From Oceanobacillus alkalisoli (GTDB lineage: Bacteria; Bacillota; Bacilli; Bacillales; Amphibacillaceae): 64,000 nucleotides of DNA. The stretch covers positions 335,009 through 399,008 of the forward strand of contig NZ_JAKGBW010000001.1 of the NCBI RefSeq assembly GCF_021556485.1, written 5' to 3'. Position 1 is the stretch's first letter, and each line of letters starts with the position of its first letter. Shown here piece after piece: positions 39,888 to 48,548 of this stretch. A program made the translations under genes and the position numbers. Below the pieces are notes generated by a model. The model was given only the letters and a program-made list of their open reading frames with translations, made no database searches and was not told the DNA's origin.

Positions 39888-40202
39888 TTAGAGATGTTTG
39901 TTAATTACTCCGGTTAATGCTTCTTTTGGTTGGAAGCCAATTACCTGGTCAACCACTTCTCCATCTTTCATCAGCAATAAAGTTGGGATACTCATAACAC
40001 CAAATTTACTTGCTGTTTCTTGGTTATCATCGACGTCCAATTTAACAATTTTTACATCTTCGGACATCTCACCGTCTATTTCCTCTAAAACTGGAGCAAT
40101 CATTTTACAAGGTCCGCACCATGGTGCCCAAAAGTCAACGAGGACTAAACCCTCTGAAGTTGCTTCAGCAAAATTTTGATCTGTTACATGTTCAATTGCC
40201 AT
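39888..40202 (-). CDS. trxA: Thioredoxin
   Basis: The main disulfide reductant of the cytoplasm has the active site WCGPC in [14 protein letters not shown] and the cis-proline in MSIPTLLLM. The 104 residues are the family norm. The start at 40202 (MAIEHVTD) has GGAGG upstream; an open frame to 40256 is spurious. It is separated from etfA and uvrC by terminators, so it is probably monocistronic. Confidence 0.97.
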   Translation of the reverse strand: MAIEHVTDQNFAEATSEGLVLVDFWAPWCGPCKMIAPVLEEIDGEMSEDVKIVKLDVDDNQETASKFGVMSIPTLLLMKDGEVVDQVIGFQPKEALTGVINKHL

Positions 40203-40310
40203 TCTATAATTTCCTCCTTTTGATAAATCAATCTTACTTAAATAGAAGTATAACACCCTTATTATTTACTTCCTAGCATTTTGCTTATTCGTTCCAAAAA
40301 AAATAATTGA

Positions 40311-40346
40311 AAAAATCCAGGACGAAAGCATGCCCCGGATTTTTTT
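40311..40346 (-). terminator. Terminator of the fadR-etfA operon
   Basis: AAAAAATCC and GGATTTTTT flank a GG/CC stem and loop right after the etfA stop, with T6 on the minus strand. Confidence 0.8.
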
Positions 40347-40348
40347 AA

Positions 40349-41320
40349 TCAGACTTTAACCGTTTTAATTTCTTCAATAAGTAGAGGCATAACCTCGAAT
40401 AGGTCGCCTACAATTCCGTAGTCGGCGATATTAAAGATGTTTGCTTCTGGGTCTTTGTTTATCGCCACGATGACTTTTGAGTTTGACATCCCTGCCAAGT
40501 GTTGAATCGCTCCAGAGATACCAACTGCGATGTAAAGATCCGGGGTAACGACTTTCCCAGTTTGCCCGATTTGGAGGGAGTAGTCGCAGTATTCCGCGTC
40601 ACAAGCCCCGCGAGATGCTCCTACTGCACCACCAAGAACATCCGCTAGTTCGTATAATGTGTCAAAACCTTCTGCACTTTTCACTCCACGTCCACCAGCG
40701 ATAACAACGCTTGCTTCGGATAGGTCTACTCCTTCACTCGCTTTACGGACCACGTCTTTGATAATAGTACGAATATCAGCAACATCGACTTCTTTCGCTA
40801 TTATATCACCACTTCTTGCTTCATCACGTTCAAGGGGTGCTATATTATTTGGACGGATGGTTACAAATGTTAATCCATCTGTAATGATTTTCTTTTCGAA
40901 AGCCTTACCTGAATAGATTGGACGAACATATTCTACACGATCCCCATTTGTTTCAATGGCTACAGCATCAGAAACCAATCCGGTATCCAACTTGGCTGCT
41001 AGTTTCGGTGTCAAATCCTTTCCAATGGATGTATGTCCCATTACGATGCCATCAGGCGATTCATCATTCACTACAGCCAGAACTGCTTGGCCGTATCCTT
41101 CTGATGTATAATTTTCTAACTTTTCATGGACTATTGTAACAATGCGATCGGCACCATAGTAAATTAGCTCCTGCGCCTGAGCTTCTAAATTTTCTTTCCC
41201 TAAAACAACGCCGACAATTTCAGCATCTGCCTGAATTTTTTTCGCTGCAGCTACTGCCTCAAATGAAACGTTACGTAATGTACCATCTTTTGCCTCTGCA
41301 ATTACTAGTAATTTACTCAT
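40349..41320 (-). CDS. etfA: Electron transfer flavoprotein alpha subunit
   Basis: EtfA holds FAD and passes electrons from acyl-CoA dehydrogenases towards the quinone pool. The C-terminal FAD domain contains VIAGGRGVKSAEGF, GASRGACDAEY and the conserved YIAVGISGAIQHLAGM. It follows etfB by 29 bp in the fadR-fadB-etfB-etfA operon. Confidence 0.96.
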   Translation of the reverse strand: MSKLLVIAEAKDGTLRNVSFEAVAAAKKIQADAEIVGVVLGKENLEAQAQELIYYGADRIVTIVHEKLENYTSEGYGQAVLAVVNDESPDGIVMGHTSIGKDLTPKLAAKLDTGLVSDAVAIETNGDRVEYVRPIYSGKAFEKKIITDGLTFVTIRPNNIAPLERDEARSGDIIAKEVDVADIRTIIKDVVRKASEGVDLSEASVVIAGGRGVKSAEGFDTLYELADVLGGAVGASRGACDAEYCDYSLQIGQTGKVVTPDLYIAVGISGAIQHLAGMSNSKVIVAINKDPEANIFNIADYGIVGDLFEVMPLLIEEIKTVKV

Positions 41321-41349
41321 CCTTCTTCCCCTCTCTCTATCCTTTTCAA

Positions 41350-42123
41350 TTAAAGTACTTTCTTTTCGTCTTTCAATAACGTAACAAGTTCTTTTACCTG
41401 ATCTTGAATCTCACCTTCCAAAACTCTTCCTGCTTCTTTTTCTGGCGGTAAGAATACTTCAATTGTTTTCGTCTTCGGTTCGACATCATCCTCATCCAAA
41501 TCAAGATCATCCAATTCTAATTCTTCAAGCGGCTTTTTCTTCGCTTTCATAATTCCTGGAAGGGACGGATAACGCGGTTCGTTCAACCCCTGCTGGCAAG
41601 TAACGAGGATAGGCAGACTTGTTTCAACAGTCTCCACGTCACCTTCTACATCTTTTTCGATGCTGACATTATCCCCATTGATGGATAGATTTGTAATCGT
41701 TGTAACGTACGGTATACCTAGTGCTTCGGCAAGACGCGGACCTACCTGGCCACTCGCCTCATCAATTGCAACATTCCCCGCTAAAATCAGGTCTACTTCC
41801 TTATCTTCAAAAAATGCTTCCAATATTTTGGCTGTCGTATATTGATCGCCCTCTTCAAGATCATCTTCCGTATTGATGAGAACTGCCTTATCCGCTCCCA
41901 TTGCAAGAGCAGTTCGTAATTGCTTTTCAGAGTCTTCATCTCCAATTGTGATTACGGTTACTATCCCTCCGTGCTCATCACGCTGCTTGATTGCTTCTTC
42001 TACAGCATACTCATCGTATGGGTTAATGATGAATTCTGCACCATCCTCATCAATCCTTCCATCATCCAGATTAATTTTCTCTTCTGTATCAAATGTCTTT
42101 TTTAATAGTACATAAATATCCAT
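41350..42123 (-). CDS. etfB: Electron transfer flavoprotein beta subunit
   Basis: EtfB pairs with EtfA and normally binds AMP. Motifs are NPYDEYAVEEAIK, ALAMGADKAVLI, the AMP-loop region VDLILAGNVAIDEASGQVGP and the recognition-loop area EPRYPSLPGIMKAKKKP. The start has AGGAGG at good distance. It is co-directional with fadB 23 bp upstream. Confidence 0.96.
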   Translation of the reverse strand: MDIYVLLKKTFDTEEKINLDDGRIDEDGAEFIINPYDEYAVEEAIKQRDEHGGIVTVITIGDEDSEKQLRTALAMGADKAVLINTEDDLEEGDQYTTAKILEAFFEDKEVDLILAGNVAIDEASGQVGPRLAEALGIPYVTTITNLSINGDNVSIEKDVEGDVETVETSLPILVTCQQGLNEPRYPSLPGIMKAKKKPLEELELDDLDLDEDDVEPKTKTIEVFLPPEKEAGRVLEGEIQDQVKELVTLLKDEKKVL

Positions 42124-42146
42124 CTTGCTTCCTCCTCTTATATCTT

Positions 42147-42920
42147 TTATTTATCTTTAAAATCAGGCTTTCTCTTTTCTACAAATGCTTGAATACCTTC
42201 TGTTGCATCTTCGGATCCAAATATTGTTCCGAAAGCCTTTGCTTCAGCTTCCATACCGGCTACGAATTTATCGGAGCGGGTGTAGTTTACAAGTTTCATA
42301 ACATGATGAATGGTTGGTTTACTTTTTGCAGCTATTGTTTTGGCCAACTGAGCGGCTTCTTCCAATACACTTTCGTCTGGTACAGCACGATTCGCAAGTC
42401 CAAATGCCGCCGCATCCGTGCCGGAAATCGGCTCGCCTGATAAGATCATTTCATATGCTTTAGATGTTCCAATGTAGCGTGGTAAGCGCTGGGTTCCAGC
42501 AAAACCAGGGATGATTCCTAGATTAAGTTCTGGAAGACCGAGCTTTGCGTTTTCCCCCACAATCCGAATATGACATGCCATAGCTAGCTCAAGGCCTCCG
42601 CCTAACGCAGCACCATGAATTGCCGCAATAACTGGGATCCGGAAGTCTTCCAGCCTTTGAAACACTTGCTGTCCACTTTTAGCAAGGTTTTCATAGTCTG
42701 AATGCGCTTGCAAAGAAGTGAATTCTTTTATGTCGGCACCAGCCGAGAAGAACCTGCCTTCCCCGTGAATGATAATTACTTTCACATTGTCATCTTCTTC
42801 AATTTCTCCGAGGAATGTACTTAAATCCTTGATCAATTGACTAGACAATGCATTAGCCGGTGGACTTTGGATTGTTAAGTATGCCACTTGTTTATCCACA
42901 TTTTTTACAATCGTGGTCAA
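42147..42920 (-). CDS. fadB: Enoyl-CoA hydratase/isomerase
   Basis: This crotonase-fold protein hydrates 2-enoyl-CoA in beta-oxidation. The oxyanion-hole segments are SAGADIKEF and AIHGAALGGGLELAMACHI. The catalytic glutamate positions fall in the GGGLELAMA and LGLPELNLGIIPG region. It starts with TTG at 42920 after GAGGGGGG. A 114-bp repeat lies 64 bp upstream, between it and fadR. Position and neighbours equal B. subtilis fadB (ysiB). Confidence 0.92.
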   Translation of the reverse strand: MTTIVKNVDKQVAYLTIQSPPANALSSQLIKDLSTFLGEIEEDDNVKVIIIHGEGRFFSAGADIKEFTSLQAHSDYENLAKSGQQVFQRLEDFRIPVIAAIHGAALGGGLELAMACHIRIVGENAKLGLPELNLGIIPGFAGTQRLPRYIGTSKAYEMILSGEPISGTDAAAFGLANRAVPDESVLEEAAQLAKTIAAKSKPTIHHVMKLVNYTRSDKFVAGMEAEAKAFGTIFGSEDATEGIQAFVEKRKPDFKDK

Positions 42921-42984
42921 TATAATCCCCCCTCTTTACTTTCTATCTTAATCGAAATTCAATTATTTTAAAAATAATAACTCG

Positions 42985-43094
42985 ATTGAATTTCATAATT
43001 ACCAAAGTCGGCTTTTCCATCACCATATGTAGTTGGGGATGAACCAACTACATGTGGTAATGGTGAAGCATTAAATACGTATTATAAAATTCAT
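42985..43094. repeat. 114-bp near-palindromic repeat, copy 3 (family A, 110 bp)
   Basis: It starts ATTGAATTTCATAATTACC and ends ATTATAAAATTCAT. The inner arm is CATCACCATATGTAGTTG, and its partner is CAACTACATGTGGTAATG, with substitutions and 4 bp fewer than other copies. It is the most diverged copy and lies between fadR and fadB. Confidence 0.88.
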
Positions 43095-43158
43095 TAACTC
43101 AACTATTAATTTAATATAAGGTTTTTTATTTGAAGAATTCTTCTTAAATTAACGATTA

Positions 43159-43740
43159 TTACGCCTTTAAACCATTTGTTAAAAATTTGTGTACTTCATC
43201 GGTTTGGTCGACTAAATCAAATTTCCGTTCCTTCATCACCCAATTCGTCACAACTTCATCAAGTGTGCCAAAAATCATTTGCCGAATAAGTGCTGGATTG
43301 ATGTCACTACGGAATTGGTTTTCTTTCATCCCCTCCGCAATAACTTCATCAATAATGTTTAAGTATGCTTTTAACACATTGTTAATTTGTAATCTTAACG
43401 AATAATTTGATTGCCTTAACTCCAGCTGCGTAACGATGGCAAGATCAGGATTTTGTTCCAATTGACTAAAGTGCATCTCGATAAGAACTTTTAACTTCTT
43501 ATTCGCGTCTGCTTGCTCACTCGTTGCCTTCGCAATCTTATCAATGAATTGCCCCATTTTTTCTTCAAACACAGAGACGAGCACATCTTCTTTATTCTTA
43601 AAGTACAAATAAATTGTTCCATCAGCTACTCCTGCTTCCTTTGCTATTTTCGATACTTGGGATGCATGGTAGCCATTTTCTGCAATTACTTTCACTGCAG
43701 CTTCGATAATCTGTTGATATTTTGGCTTATTACTCTTCAT
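43159..43740 (-). CDS. fadR: FadR, TetR-family fatty-acid degradation repressor
   Basis: FadR represses beta-oxidation genes and is released by long-chain acyl-CoA in B. subtilis. The 193-residue protein has a TetR N-terminal HTH (IIEAAVKVIAENGYHASQV, SKIAKEAGVADGTIYLYFKN) and a helical ligand domain. The start at 43740 (MKSNKPKYQ) has AAGGAG upstream; earlier frames to 43812 read through the operator. The gene lies between lcfA and fadB as in B. subtilis, directly behind a promoter overlapped by a FadR-type palindrome. Confidence 0.92.
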   Translation of the reverse strand: MKSNKPKYQQIIEAAVKVIAENGYHASQVSKIAKEAGVADGTIYLYFKNKEDVLVSVFEEKMGQFIDKIAKATSEQADANKKLKVLIEMHFSQLEQNPDLAIVTQLELRQSNYSLRLQINNVLKAYLNIIDEVIAEGMKENQFRSDINPALIRQMIFGTLDEVVTNWVMKERKFDLVDQTDEVHKFLTNGLKA

Positions 43741-43794
43741 CTTCTTCTCCTTAGCATGTTTCATATCTTTACATTGTTGAGTAAAAAATAAAAC

Positions 43795-43826
43795 GGAATT
43801 ATGAATGACCATTCATTCATAATTCC
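43795..43826. promoter_or_regulatory. FadR operator, perfect 32-bp palindrome
   Basis: The arms GGAATTATGAATGA and TCATTCATAATTCC are exact inverted copies separated by CCAT. The core TGAATGAATNNTCATTCA matches the known FadR box of Bacillus. It starts one base downstream of the -10 hexamer, so bound repressor would cover the transcription start. Confidence 0.88.
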
Positions 43827-43855
43827 ATTTTATTCGTTTATCTGGTAACTGTCAA
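43827..43855 (-). promoter_or_regulatory. SigA promoter of fadR-fadB-etfB-etfA
   Basis: TTGACA (43850-43855) and TAAAAT (43827-43832) have a 17-base spacer on the minus strand. It begins within the lcfA-fadR gap and would drive fadR and downstream genes. Confidence 0.82.
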
Positions 43856-43879
43856 TAATTTTACAAAGATCCTTTTAAA

Positions 43880-45577
43880 TTATACTAGTTCACTTTGTTC
43901 GTCTTGTTGTTTAACCTCTTCATCAACTAGTTGTCTTCTGAGAATTTTACCGACAATTGTTTTAGGAAGTTCTTTGCGGAATTCATAACTACGAGGCACT
44001 TTAAAGGCGGCAAGATTATCACGACAGAACGTGTTCAATTCTTCTTCTGTCACTTGCTTCCCATCTTTAAAAACAATGAAGGCTTTAACCGTTTCTCCGC
44101 GGTACGGATCTGGAATTCCGACGACCGCACATTCCTGGATTGCTGGATGTTCATAGAGCACTTCTTCCACTTCACGTGGATATATATTATATCCTCCAGC
44201 TATAATCATATCCTTTTTCCTGTCGACAATATAAAAGTAACCGCTCTCATCCTCATACCCCATGTCACCTGTATAAAACCAGCCATCACGGAGGGAGTGA
44301 GCCGTTTCTTCTTCGTTTTTCCAATAACCAACCATTACTTGCGGGCCTTTAACAGCCAATTCACCAACTTCACCAATTTCTGCTTCTTCCTCTGTACCAG
44401 TTTTTATAACTTTAACATCGGTATCAGGCCACGGCAGACCGATACTTCCATTGATTCGGTTCCCCCAAATGGGGTTAGCGTGAGTGACGGGAGATGTTTC
44501 CGTTAATCCATACCCTTCAACCAATCTTCCACCAGTTAACTTTTCAAATTGTTCTTGCACTTCAATCGGCAATGGTGCAGACCCGCTCAGGCATGCTTTA
44601 ATAGACGACAGATCATACTTTCCGATATCCGGATGATTGATTAACCCGATATAAATCGTTGGTGCGCCGGGAAATAAGGTGGGCTTTTGCTTATCAATCA
44701 CTTTCAAGACATCTACTGGATTAAATTTTGGCATTAGAATGATTTTCGATGCTTGCTTCACTCCAAAGTTCATCACTGTTGTCATACCATACACATGGAA
44801 GAAGGGCAATACTGCAAGAACGATTTCTTCGCCTTGTTTTGTCTTATAAAGCCAAGCTTCACACATTTGTAAATTAGCTACTAAATTGTAATGGGTAAGC
44901 ATAACTCCTTTTGGATAACCCGTTGTTCCTCCGGTATACTGAAGAAGAGCGAGATCTTCTTTCGGATTGACTTCAACTTTTTCATATTCCGCTTGTGCCG
45001 TTTTCATTATATTTTCCCATACATGCGTATCCCCGCTCTGTTCTACCTTTACGACCATATTATATTCACGTTTCTGGATAAATGGATAAAACAAATTTTT
45101 CGGAAATGGCAAATAGTCTTTGATACCGGTTACAATTTTATGTTCTACATTAGTTTTCTCTTGTACATTGCTTACTCGTGGCACAAGAATGTCTAGACAA
45201 ATAATCACTTTTACATCAGAATCTGCTACTTGATATTCCAGTTCCCTTTCTGTATAAAGCGGGTTCGTCTGTACCACAATTCCCCCTGCCATTAGAATGC
45301 CATAATAACTTATGACAGCCTGCGGGCAATTCGGGAGCATAATTGCAACTCTATCACCTTTTTTTAATTTAAGGGACTGTAAATAATTCGCGAATTGCTT
45401 TGCTTGTGTATACAACTCTTGATAGGTCAACTCTTTCCCCATGAAATAAAGCGCTTTCTTTTCTGGGTAGCGAGAAGCACTTTCCGCGAGATAGGAATCT
45501 AACGGCTTCTCATCATATTGGATGCTGGGCGGTATTTCTTCCGGATAATGAGCATACCAATTTTTTGTTGCTTCCAT
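43880..45577 (-). CDS. lcfA: Long-chain acyl-CoA synthetase
   Basis: LcfA activates fatty acids with ATP and CoA for beta-oxidation. The AMP-binding signature is YTGGTTGYPKGVMLTHYN. VEGYGLTETSPVTHANP, FYTGDMGYEDESGYFYIVDR and the C-terminal lysine region PKTIVGKILRRQL follow. The 565 residues match B. subtilis LcfA. No FadR box is visible in the short region upstream of this gene, unlike the fadR promoter. Confidence 0.94.
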   Translation of the reverse strand: MEATKNWYAHYPEEIPPSIQYDEKPLDSYLAESASRYPEKKALYFMGKELTYQELYTQAKQFANYLQSLKLKKGDRVAIMLPNCPQAVISYYGILMAGGIVVQTNPLYTERELEYQVADSDVKVIICLDILVPRVSNVQEKTNVEHKIVTGIKDYLPFPKNLFYPFIQKREYNMVVKVEQSGDTHVWENIMKTAQAEYEKVEVNPKEDLALLQYTGGTTGYPKGVMLTHYNLVANLQMCEAWLYKTKQGEEIVLAVLPFFHVYGMTTVMNFGVKQASKIILMPKFNPVDVLKVIDKQKPTLFPGAPTIYIGLINHPDIGKYDLSSIKACLSGSAPLPIEVQEQFEKLTGGRLVEGYGLTETSPVTHANPIWGNRINGSIGLPWPDTDVKVIKTGTEEEAEIGEVGELAVKGPQVMVGYWKNEEETAHSLRDGWFYTGDMGYEDESGYFYIVDRKKDMIIAGGYNIYPREVEEVLYEHPAIQECAVVGIPDPYRGETVKAFIVFKDGKQVTEEELNTFCRDNLAAFKVPRSYEFRKELPKTIVGKILRRQLVDEEVKQQDEQSELV

Positions 45578-45670
45578 TTTATCTCCTCCTTTTTCTCTAT
45601 TATAATCATTATATCGATTAATTTCTATTTTTAGAAATTTTATTTATCTGAATCAGGATATTTTTTTAAT

Positions 45671-45754
45671 TTACTTAAAAATATAATATAAACCGACAAG
45701 TAAAAATGCAATCGCTACACCAATTAAAATCTTTGCTAACCGTTCAAAAACCAT
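45671..45754 (-). CDS. 27-residue hydrophobic peptide downstream of yshE
   Basis: The reading frame encodes a basic start MVFERLAK, then a single hydrophobic stretch (ILIGVAIAFLLVGLYYIF) and a final Lys. It starts 14 bases after the yshE stop, with AAGGGGAAG as ribosome site, and ends before lcfA. It is too short for a normal gene screen. The size suggests a membrane micropeptide, perhaps a partner of YshE; function unknown. Confidence 0.55.
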   Translation of the reverse strand: MVFERLAKILIGVAIAFLLVGLYYIFK

Positions 45755-45768
45755 TCCGCTTCCCCTTT

Positions 45769-46176
45769 CTATCCAATACTCGCACCTATGACAAACGCAA
45801 TTCCGATGGAAAAGATCATCGATAACAATCCGACTGCCACATTTCCTTTCCCAATCTCTTCATCTACTTTGATTGTTGGTAAAAGAAATTCAAAAACAAA
45901 ATAACCAGTTAATAACAGAACAAATCCGAATGTTCCCCAGCCGATCGTCTGCAGCAAGGAATCATTATGCTCGATGGAATAGCGGAAAATCGTAGCAATG
46001 CCAAAGATTTTCCCGCCTGTTGCCATTGCTACGGCAAGATTTCCCTTACGAATCTCTTCCCAGTTCTTATAGGATGTTACCAGTTCAAATACAGTTAGAA
46101 ATATAAGCGTACATAATACAACAACACTATATCTTGCTGCTGTAATGACGATAATATTTTCCCAAAAACCATTCAT
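45769..46176 (-). CDS. yshE: DUF350 membrane protein (YshE)
   Basis: The 135-residue protein has four predicted membrane segments in two similar halves (KGNLAVAMATGGKIFGIA and KGNVAVGLLSMIFSIGIAF), the internal repeat of DUF350. The function is unknown. It sits between mutS2 and lcfA as in B. subtilis, 18 bp after mutS2. Confidence 0.85.
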   Translation of the reverse strand: MNGFWENIIVITAARYSVVVLCTLIFLTVFELVTSYKNWEEIRKGNLAVAMATGGKIFGIATIFRYSIEHNDSLLQTIGWGTFGFVLLLTGYFVFEFLLPTIKVDEEIGKGNVAVGLLSMIFSIGIAFVIGASIG

Positions 46177-46194
46177 ACGGATATCCCCCCTTTT

Positions 46195-48537
46195 TTATTT
46201 AAGTTCCAAAACAGTGACCCCGCTGCCACCTTCACCACTGCCGCCGAAACGCGCAGATGATATTGCTGGATGTTGTTTAGCAAAATCTTGTACACCTGAA
46301 CGAAGTGCGCCGGTTCCTTTCCCATGGATAATCGTTACTTTGCCGTAACCGGCAAGGAGAGCATCATCAACGTATTTCTCGAGACGATGAAGCGCATCTT
46401 CAAACCGTTCACCTCTAAGATCGAGTTCGGTCTTTACATGAGCATTGGAACCTCGGATGGTCGCTACGGTCCGTTCTGGATCTTGCTTCTGTCTCCCAAC
46501 ATATTGCAAGTCTTTTCTTTTTGCCTTTACTTTCATGATCCCAACTTGAACCATATATTCTTGCTCATTTAATTGTTCCAGCACGACACCTTGCTGATTG
46601 ACCGTAAGCAATTTAATATCATCTCCTGGTGCCAACGGTCGATTCTCTTCCGATATTTCTTGTTTAGAGGAACTTGATTTACTGGTTAATTGCGGTTGTG
46701 CTTCTTCTAGCATTTTTCTTGCTTCTATCCACTCATGCTCCTTCAATCCAGCATTCATTTTCATATTACGGATTTCTTCTACAATGATTTCCGCTTCTTC
46801 CCTGGCTTGTTTTAATGCTTTCTCCGCTTTTTCTTCTGCTTTTCTATAAAGTTCTTCTTTTTTCCGCTCGAAAGTTTGCCACTCTTTTTCTATCTCGTCC
46901 CGCACTTTCTCACTTTCGAGTAAAATTCCGTGAGCTTCTTCATATTGCTTTTCCGCAGCAATTTGTGACTTTTCAAGTGATGCAATCATATTCTCAACAC
47001 TTTTTGAATCGATGCCAACTAAGCTTTTCGCCTTATCAATCAATTCGTCTTGTAACCCAAGCCGTCTGGTAATTTCAAAAGCATTACTCCTGCCTGGGAC
47101 TCCAATTAACAGACGATATGTCGGCTTTAATGATTCTACATCAAAATCAACCGATGCATTAATGACATGATCGCGGTTATAGCCATATGCTTTCAGTTCC
47201 GGATAATGTGTTGTTGCTATGACTCGTGCCCGGCGAGCAATCACTTCATCAAGCAATGCCATTGCAAGAGCCGCTCCTTCACTCGGGTCTGTGCCAGATC
47301 CTAATTCATCAAAAAGTACAAGTGACTTGTCATCCACCTCTTCCATGATTGTAACAATATTCTTCATATGAGAAGAGAACGTACTTAGATTTTGCTCAAT
47401 CGATTGCTCATCACCAATATCGGCAAAAACGGTCTGAAATACGGCAAGCTCGCAATCGTCAAAAGCAGGAACTTGTAAGCCCGATTGGGCCATTAAGGTA
47501 CAAAGGCCGACCATTTTTAATGTAACGGTCTTCCCTCCCGTGTTCGGTCCGGTGATAACGATTGCTGTATAATCTTTACCGAGCTCAATATCATTTGCAA
47601 CAACTTGATCATCTGGAATAAGCGGATGACGGGCTTGCTTCATCTTAATGATCCCTTTATCATTCATCCTAGGTTTACTTGCTTTCATTCTGCTTGCAAG
47701 CTTTGCCCGGGCCGCGATGAAATCAATCGTAGCGAGAATTTCCAAATTGATGGCTATCCTTGGTTCAACCTCAGCGATTTGACTTGTAAGTTCGGTTAAA
47801 ATTCGTTCAATTTCCTGTCTTTCATTTAGAAATGCTTGTTGCAATTTATTATTCAGATCGACAACTGCCCGAGGTTCCATAAACAAAGTCTGACCGGAAG
47901 ATGATTGATCATGGACAATCCCTCCGACTTGCGCCCGGTATTCCTGTTTTACTGGTAATACATAGCGATCATTCCGAATCGTAACGATAGCATCCGAAAG
48001 CATCTTTGCATGTGATCTCGTATAACCTTCCAACTTTTCTCGGACACTCGCTTCAAATGTCCGTATCTGGGAACGGATACCTCTTAATTTACTTGATGCA
48101 TTGTCAAGTACGTCTCCATTTTCATCAATGGCACGGCGGATTTCCCGTTCAATCTCGCGCATCGGATCAATATCTTCAGCGAATTGTTTCAGAATCGGAA
48201 TTTCCTCTTCCAAATCTTCAAGGAAATTCTTCACCTGCCTTCCACCATACATCGTATTCGCCGTATCAAGACATTCCGCAGCAGATAAAATACTACCAAT
48301 TACGCTGCGTTTCAAGCTTTCCCGGATATTACGGATTCCTCCAAATGGAATCACCTTATTGAGACGGTGAATTTGCGCCGCTTCGTCGGTTTCTTCTTGA
48401 AGCTGATTCACTTTGTCTAAATCCGTTTCAGGAGAAATTTGTGCAGCCTTCTCCTTACCAAGTGATGTTTCTGCTTGTTCCATTAATTGTTCAATTATTT
48501 TATCAAACTCGAGTACATGAAGTACACGTTCGTTCAT
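46195..48537 (-). CDS. mutS2: MutS2 with Smr domain
   Basis: MutS2 is a MutS-like ATPase, linked in Bacillus to recombination control and, more recently, collided-ribosome rescue. Walker A is [12 protein letters not shown] at about residue 330. The Walker B area [16 protein letters not shown] and the signature region follow. A long basic/acidic coiled coil covers about 515-625. The C-terminal Smr endonuclease domain has [13 protein letters not shown] and [14 protein letters not shown]. The mismatch-recognition domain of MutS is absent, as expected. Confidence 0.95.
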   Translation of the reverse strand: MNERVLHVLEFDKIIEQLMEQAETSLGKEKAAQISPETDLDKVNQLQEETDEAAQIHRLNKVIPFGGIRNIRESLKRSVIGSILSAAECLDTANTMYGGRQVKNFLEDLEEEIPILKQFAEDIDPMREIEREIRRAIDENGDVLDNASSKLRGIRSQIRTFEASVREKLEGYTRSHAKMLSDAIVTIRNDRYVLPVKQEYRAQVGGIVHDQSSSGQTLFMEPRAVVDLNNKLQQAFLNERQEIERILTELTSQIAEVEPRIAINLEILATIDFIAARAKLASRMKASKPRMNDKGIIKMKQARHPLIPDDQVVANDIELGKDYTAIVITGPNTGGKTVTLKMVGLCTLMAQSGLQVPAFDDCELAVFQTVFADIGDEQSIEQNLSTFSSHMKNIVTIMEEVDDKSLVLFDELGSGTDPSEGAALAMALLDEVIARRARVIATTHYPELKAYGYNRDHVINASVDFDVESLKPTYRLLIGVPGRSNAFEITRRLGLQDELIDKAKSLVGIDSKSVENMIASLEKSQIAAEKQYEEAHGILLESEKVRDEIEKEWQTFERKKEELYRKAEEKAEKALKQAREEAEIIVEEIRNMKMNAGLKEHEWIEARKMLEEAQPQLTSKSSSSKQEISEENRPLAPGDDIKLLTVNQQGVVLEQLNEQEYMVQVGIMKVKAKRKDLQYVGRQKQDPERTVATIRGSNAHVKTELDLRGERFEDALHRLEKYVDDALLAGYGKVTIIHGKGTGALRSGVQDFAKQHPAISSARFGGSGEGGSGVTVLELK

Positions 48538-48548
48538 TTACTTCACCT

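Noticed and set aside
39810-39890. Search for a LexA/DinR box upstream of uvrC and radC
   Set aside because: No CGAACnnnnGTTCG-like site was visible.
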